From Actinomycetota bacterium (GTDB taxonomy: Bacteria > Actinomycetota > Actinomycetes > Actinomycetales > Microbacteriaceae), in contig WLNS01000054.1 in assembly GCA_009699665.1 (NCBI GenBank), positions 1 to 8,959 of the forward strand: a stretch of 8,959 nucleotides of DNA, given 5' to 3'. Both the position numbers and the translations under genes were made by a program. The stretch's first letter is position 1. The number at the start of each line of letters is the position of its first letter. The notes beneath the pieces were generated by a model. That model saw only the letters and a list, made by a program, of their open reading frames with translations. It searched no databases and was not told the origin of the DNA. Below are positions 4,543 through 8,959 of this stretch, one piece after another.

Positions 4543-7117
4543 CGGTTTCCTTATGTGGGGCTGCTTCTTCTACGCTACTGTCTTCGGCGGGGGCGACGTC
4601 ATCCGAGTCCCCTATGGCGAGGGAATCATCAGCGCCCAAATGTCGTTCGGAGTTCTTAGCGATTCCCAGAATTCGGTCATCGCCATCGTCGAACCGGGTG
4701 AAAACAACGCCCATGGTGTTGCGTCCCCGCGGGGTAACCTCTGTCGACGGTGACCGCACAACTTTGCCGCTCTCGAGAACGACCAGCACCTCGTCCTCCT
4801 CGGCGACGATCAGCGCCCCCGCAAGATCTCCGCGATCCTCGCTCAATTTCGCAACCTTAATACCCAAGCCGCCGCGGTTTTGGGTGCGGTATTGATCCAT
4901 CGCCGTTTTCTTTGCGTATCCCTTTTCGGTTGCCACAAAGACATACCCGTCGTCGGTCACCACCGCGGCATCAAGCAGCCAGTCGTCGGGGCGGAACTTC
5001 ATTCCTGTGACACCCGCCGTGGAGCGGCCCATGGGTCGAAGCGCCTCGTCGGTGGCCGTGAACCTCAGGCTCATGCCCTTGCGGGAAACCATCAGAACAT
5101 CGGTGTCGCTATTAATCAGGAGCGCCGAAACAAGTTCATCATCTTCGCGCAAGTTAATGGCGATGATGCCGCCCGTTCGATTTGTGTCGTATGCCTCGAG
5201 GGGAGTCTTCTTAATCAATCCGCGTTTTGTTGCCAACGCCAGATAGGTAGCGGCCTGGTAATCCTTGATGTCGAGAATCTGTCGAATCTCTTCGCCCGGA
5301 TTGAGTGCCAACAGGTTGGCGACGTGCTGGCCTTTCGCATCTCGCCCGGATTCGACAACCTCGTGCGCCCGAACTCGTAGCACGCGCCCGGTATTCGTGA
5401 AAAACAGCAGCCAGTGATGGGTCGTCGTAACAAAGAAGTGGGCCACCACATCGTCGGCCCGCAGTTGCGCGCCTTTCACGCCTTTGCCGCCGCGATGCTG
5501 AGAGCGATAGTTGTCACTGCGCGTGCGCTTGATGTAGCCGCCGCGCGTTACCGTAATGACCATTTCTTCTTCGGCAATCAAGTCTTCGACATTCATATCG
5601 CCGCCATATCCGGCCATAATCTGAGTTCGTCGCTCGTCACCGTATTTGTCGACAATTTCGGTGAGTTCTTGGGTGACAATGGAGCGTTGTCGTTCTTCAG
5701 ACGCCAGAATCGCCTTGAACTCGGTAATCTGCGCCTCAAGTTCTGTGGCCTCGTCAATAATCTTCTGACGCTCCAAGGCCGCGAGTCGCCGCAGTTGCAT
5801 TTCGAGAATGGCGCGCGACTGAAGTTCGTCAATCGAGAGGAGCGCCATCAGACCGTCGCGAGCGTCTTCCACCGTGGAACTTTTGCGAATCAGCGCAATC
5901 ACAGCGTCGAGAGCGTCAAGCGCCGCGAGGTAGCCGCGCAAAATATGCATGCGCTCTTCGGCTCGCGTGAGCCGGAAGGTGGTGCGACGAACAATAACGT
6001 CGATTTGATGCGCCACCCATGCGGTGATAAATCCGTCGAGAGCAAGGGTTCGCGGAATACCATCGACAATGGCCAGCATGTTCGCGCCGAAATTCTCTTG
6101 CAGCGCCGTGAGCTTGTACAGGTTGTTCAAAACAACTTGAGCGACAGCATCCCGCTTGAGAACAATCACGAGTCTCTGACCCGTTCGACCACTCGTCTCG
6201 TCGCGAATATCCGCAATTCCCGACATGCGGCCCTCTTTGACCAATTCAGCAATACGTAACGCCAGATTGTCCGGGTTCACTTGGTAGGGAAGTTCCGTCA
6301 CGACCAAACAGGTACGCCCGTGGATCTCTTCGACGGTGACGACCGAGCGCATCGTGATTGAGCCGCGGCCCGTGCGATACATATCCGCGATTCCCTTGGT
6401 TCCCAACACCTGGGCACCGGTCGGGAAGTCTGGCCCCGTGACTCGGGCCATCAACTCAGTGAGCAACTCCTCGCCGACGACCGTGGGGTTCGCTAGGGCG
6501 AAAAGTGCCGCGTTGGCTACCTCGCGAAGGTTGTGCGGCGGAATGTTCGTGGCCATTCCAACGGCGATTCCGACAGAACCATTGACGAGAAGGTTAGGAA
6601 ACCGGGCTGGAAGAATCGTTGGCTCACGCGTGCGACCGTCGTAGTTGTCTTGAAAATCGACGGTATCTTCTTCAATGTCGCGCACCATTTCGAGCGCGAG
6701 CGGTGCCATTTTCGTCTCGGTGTATCGCGGTGCTGCTGCGCCATCGTTTCCGGGCGAACCAAAGTTGCCCTGACCTAAGGCGAGGGGGTAACGCAGGCTC
6801 CACGGCTGTACGAGACGAACCAGAGCGTCGTAAATTGCCGAGTCACCGTGGGGGTGAAATTGGCCCATGACATCGCCCACGACGCGAGCGCACTTCGAAA
6901 AAGCCTTATCGGGCCGATAGCCGCCGTCGAACATTGCATAGATCACACGTCGATGCACCGGCTTCAGGCCATCGCGAACCTCCGGCAAAGCGCGGCCGAC
7001 AATAACACTCATGGCATAGTCCAGGTAGGACCGCTGCATTTCTAGCTGTAGATCAACCTGTTTTACCCGGTCGCTCTGAGGCTCTGCTGTCTCGTCACTG
7101 GTGTCGTTAGATGTCAA
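4523..7117 (-). CDS. gyrA: DNA gyrase subunit A
   Basis: GyrA cuts and rejoins DNA in the A2B2 gyrase that introduces negative supercoils ahead of replication and transcription. With the TTG start at 7117 the protein has 864 residues. The breakage-reunion domain holds the catalytic tyrosine Y132 (PRYTETK). The quinolone region HPHGDSAIYD has S93 and D97, matching E. coli S83 and D87, so no classical resistance change is present. The C-terminal beta-pinwheel begins near 500 and carries the GyrA box QHRGGKG at 540-546, needed for DNA wrapping, with further degenerate blade motifs. The last 50 residues are strongly acidic. TTG at 7117 is chosen because AAAGGA lies 11 bases upstream and the resulting N-terminus matches the usual length before EMQRSY. 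An ATG at 7174 would add 19 residues from inside gyrB. The gene overlaps the gyrB stop by 11 bases and the DUF3566 start by 20, suggesting coupled translation. Confidence 0.97.
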   Translation of the reverse strand: MTSNDTSDETAEPQSDRVKQVDLQLEMQRSYLDYAMSVIVGRALPEVRDGLKPVHRRVIYAMFDGGYRPDKAFSKCARVVGDVMGQFHPHGDSAIYDALVRLVQPWSLRYPLALGQGNFGSPGNDGAAAPRYTETKMAPLALEMVRDIEEDTVDFQDNYDGRTREPTILPARFPNLLVNGSVGIAVGMATNIPPHNLREVANAALFALANPTVVGEELLTELMARVTGPDFPTGAQVLGTKGIADMYRTGRGSITMRSVVTVEEIHGRTCLVVTELPYQVNPDNLALRIAELVKEGRMSGIADIRDETSGRTGQRLVIVLKRDAVAQVVLNNLYKLTALQENFGANMLAIVDGIPRTLALDGFITAWVAHQIDVIVRRTTFRLTRAEERMHILRGYLAALDALDAVIALIRKSSTVEDARDGLMALLSIDELQSRAILEMQLRRLAALERQKIIDEATELEAQITEFKAILASEERQRSIVTQELTEIVDKYGDERRTQIMAGYGGDMNVEDLIAEEEMVITVTRGGYIKRTRSDNYRSQHRGGKGVKGAQLRADDVVAHFFVTTTHHWLLFFTNTGRVLRVRAHEVVESGRDAKGQHVANLLALNPGEEIRQILDIKDYQAATYLALATKRGLIKKTPLEAYDTNRTGGIIAINLREDDELVSALLINSDTDVLMVSRKGMSLRFTATDEALRPMGRSTAGVTGMKFRPDDWLLDAAVVTDDGYVFVATEKGYAKKTAMDQYRTQNRGGLGIKVAKLSEDRGDLAGALIVAEEDEVLVVLESGKVVRSPSTEVTPRGRNTMGVVFTRFDDGDDRILGIAKNSERHLGADDSLAIGDSDDVAPAEDSSVEEAAPHKETDDEHPQ

Positions 7118-8959
7118 GGAAGCGCACGTCCTTTGCGTTCTGTTGAATGAAGGTGCGTCGTGCTTCGACGTCATCCCCCATCAGGGTCGAAAAGATGATG
7201 TCGGCGGCAGCGGCATCGGCCAGGGTCACCTGAAGGAGGGTTCGCGTCTCCGGATTCATCGTGGTTTCCCAGAGCTCCCGGTAGTCCATTTCACCCAACC
7301 CCTTGTAGCGCTGTATGGCGTTCTCTTTAGGTATGCGTTTTCCGTTTTTGGCTCCGTCGGCCAGAAGCGCATCTCGTTCGGCGTCGGTATAGACATATTC
7401 GTCTTCGGCGTTTGACCACTTAATGCGGTACAGGGGCGGCTGTGCCAAGTACACGAACCCGCGCTCAATGAGTCCCGGTAGGTGACGATAAATGAGTGTC
7501 AGCAGCAGGGTCGTAATGTGCTGGCCGTCCACGTCAGCGTCTGCCATCAGAACAATCTTGTGATATCGCGCCTTGTCTGCGTCAAAATCTCCGCCAACGC
7601 CCGTGCCGAAAGCCGTCAACATTGCCTGTACTTCGGCATTCGCAAACATCTTGTCGGACGTGGCTTTTTCGACGTTAAGAATCTTGCCGCGCAGGGGCAA
7701 TATTGCCTGGGTTTCTGGGTTTCGTCCTTGAACGGCCGAGCCGCCGGCGGAATCCCCCTCGACGAGGAACACTTCTGAAAGGGAAGGGTCTTTGCTCTGG
7801 CAGTCTTTGAGTTTTCCCGGCATGCCACCGCCTTCCAGAAGACCTTTGCGCCGAGCCGTTTCGCGGGCTTTTCGGGCGGCCATGCGCGCGGTGGCTGCCT
7901 GAATAGCCTTGCGAATAATATCTTTCGCCACGGCCGGGTTGCGCTCAAACCAATCGTTCAGATTGTCGTTCGTTGATTTTTGAACAAAACTCTTGGCTTC
8001 CGTGTTTCCCAATTTAGTTTTGGTTTGTCCTTCAAACTGTGGTTCAGCTAGCTTGATGGAAATCACAGCGGTAAGACCCTCGCGCACGTCATCGCCCGAT
8101 AAATTCTCGTCTTTTTCTTTGAGAATTCCTTTGTCCCGGGCGTACTTGTTGATGAGGGTTGTGAGAGCTGCGCGAAATCCCTCTTCGTGTGTCCCGCCTT
8201 CATGCGTGTTGATGGTGTTGGCATACGTGTGAACGCTTTCGGTGTAGCCGGTGGTCCACTGCATCGCCACCTCGAGAGATAACTTTCTCACCGTGTCTTC
8301 GGCCTCAAACGAAATGATCTCCTCATTGACAATGTCGACCTTTTTGGTCTTGTTTAGAAATTCGACATAATCCATGAGGCCACGCTCGAATTTGTAGGTG
8401 ACCGGCTTTTCGCCTCCCTGATTGGCGTCGCCCGCGCGTTCATCCGTAATTGTGAGGCTCAAGCCTTTGTTCAAGAAGGCCATTTGCTGAAACCGTTGGC
8501 GAAGCGTTTCGTAGTCGAACTCGACAGTCTCGAATATCTCGGCGTTCGGCCAGAAGGTGATCGTCGTTCCTGTCTCGCTCGACGCCGCTCCCTTCTTCAG
8601 TGGGGCATCCGCGACACCGTTGGTATACGACTGGGTGTACAGGGATCCCTGTTGCCGCACTTCGACGTCAAGCTTTGTCGACAACGCGTTAACCACCGAA
8701 ATACCGACGCCGTGCAAGCCGCCCGACACAGAGTAGCCGCCGCCGCCAAATTTTCCGCCAGCGTGCAAAACGGTAAGGACAACCTCTACCGCGGATTTTT
8801 TCTCGACCGGGTGCTCGTCAACCGGGATGCCGCGGCCGTTGTCAATCACCCGAACTGATCCATCGGCCCGCATGAAGATTTGGATGTCATCGCAGTGCCC
8901 CGCCAGAGCCTCGTCGACAGAGTTATCGACGACCTCATAAACCAGGTGATGCAGACCTC
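7107..8959 (-). CDS. gyrB: DNA gyrase subunit B (5' end outside window)
   Basis: GyrB is the ATPase subunit of gyrase. The gene runs off the right edge and 616 residues are visible, beginning in the GHKL ATPase domain. The first complete codons give GLHHLVYEVVDNSVDEA, with the catalytic Glu and Mg-binding Asn equivalent to E. coli E42 and N46. IDNGRG, and then the glycine-rich GGKFGGGGY and GGLHGVG loops, follow. The transducer domain occupies the middle. The TOPRIM domain has EGDSAGG (7740-7760) and the metal-binding DADVDGQH (about 7520-7541). QRYKGLGEMD (about 7284-7313) and the C-terminal VRFLDI end the protein. Fewer than about 60 residues should be missing, judging from the family. No insertion like that of E. 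coli GyrB is present, as expected for actinobacteria. The dnaA-dnaN-recF genes are expected just beyond the right edge, which would place oriC within several kilobases. Confidence 0.98.
   Translation of the reverse strand, partial: GLHHLVYEVVDNSVDEALAGHCDDIQIFMRADGSVRVIDNGRGIPVDEHPVEKKSAVEVVLTVLHAGGKFGGGGYSVSGGLHGVGISVVNALSTKLDVEVRQQGSLYTQSYTNGVADAPLKKGAASSETGTTITFWPNAEIFETVEFDYETLRQRFQQMAFLNKGLSLTITDERAGDANQGGEKPVTYKFERGLMDYVEFLNKTKKVDIVNEEIISFEAEDTVRKLSLEVAMQWTTGYTESVHTYANTINTHEGGTHEEGFRAALTTLINKYARDKGILKEKDENLSGDDVREGLTAVISIKLAEPQFEGQTKTKLGNTEAKSFVQKSTNDNLNDWFERNPAVAKDIIRKAIQAATARMAARKARETARRKGLLEGGGMPGKLKDCQSKDPSLSEVFLVEGDSAGGSAVQGRNPETQAILPLRGKILNVEKATSDKMFANAEVQAMLTAFGTGVGGDFDADKARYHKIVLMADADVDGQHITTLLLTLIYRHLPGLIERGFVYLAQPPLYRIKWSNAEDEYVYTDAERDALLADGAKNGKRIPKENAIQRYKGLGEMDYRELWETTMNPETRTLLQVTLADAAAADIIFSTLMGDDVEARRTFIQQNAKDVRFLDI

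Noticed and set aside
5414..6259. A 281-codon open frame on the plus strand
   Set aside because: It is fully antisense to the conserved gyrA coding sequence and its translation has no recognisable domain; it reflects gyrA codon bias.
1..8959. DnaA boxes, CRISPR repeats, insertion sequences or attachment-site duplications
   Set aside because: Reading both strands by eye I found no clusters of DnaA boxes, no regularly spaced repeats, no transposase motifs and no direct repeat of a tRNA 3' end. The origin itself is probably outside the window.

Overview
This window looks like ordinary core chromosome from close to the replication origin of an actinobacterium, most likely a member of the Microbacteriaceae with moderate GC (mid-50s per cent by eye; I did not compute it). 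The evidence is the gene order gyrB-gyrA-DUF3566-tRNA-Ile-tRNA-Ala with ppiA and a rhomboid protease nearby, and a GyrA sequence that reads like Microbacteriaceae GyrA. The low GC compared with Microbacterium or Leifsonia would fit one of the small aquatic lineages, but that placement is inference.

Layout from the right end, all on the minus strand: gyrB (5' end outside the window), gyrA, a DUF3566 membrane protein gene, tRNA-Ile(GAT) and tRNA-Ala(TGC). The gyrB/gyrA and gyrA/DUF3566 pairs overlap by 11 and 20 bases, so the three look like one translationally coupled unit. They supply the two subunits of DNA gyrase and a small membrane protein of unknown role.

From 1253 to 3783 two genes lie on the plus strand. 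The first encodes a 152-residue protein with one membrane segment and a C-terminal Asp-Glu-Leu-Trp motif. The second encodes a 682-residue membrane acyltransferase fused to an extracytoplasmic SGNH domain. The acyltransferase gene converges on the tRNA genes with only 12 bases between them. It also carries, inside its coding sequence at 3540-3555, a 15/16 match to the ParB-binding parS consensus. This is the most notable signal in the window and fits the origin-proximal position.

From 1152 leftward on the minus strand are a cytoplasmic cyclophilin-type prolyl isomerase (ppiA) and a rhomboid intramembrane protease with an N-terminal Cys/His zinc-binding domain, cut off by the window edge just after its catalytic serine. 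The two reading frames are in the same phase and separated only by one TAG and one sense codon. About 100 bases between ppiA and the plus-strand membrane protein gene form a divergent promoter region.

No mobile element, CRISPR array, rRNA gene or stretch over 300 bases without a gene is visible. I do not see an undescribed multi-gene system. The points worth following are the intragenic parS site, the DLW-like tail of the small membrane protein, the in-phase ppiA/rhomboid junction and the tight convergence of the acyltransferase gene with the tRNA genes.
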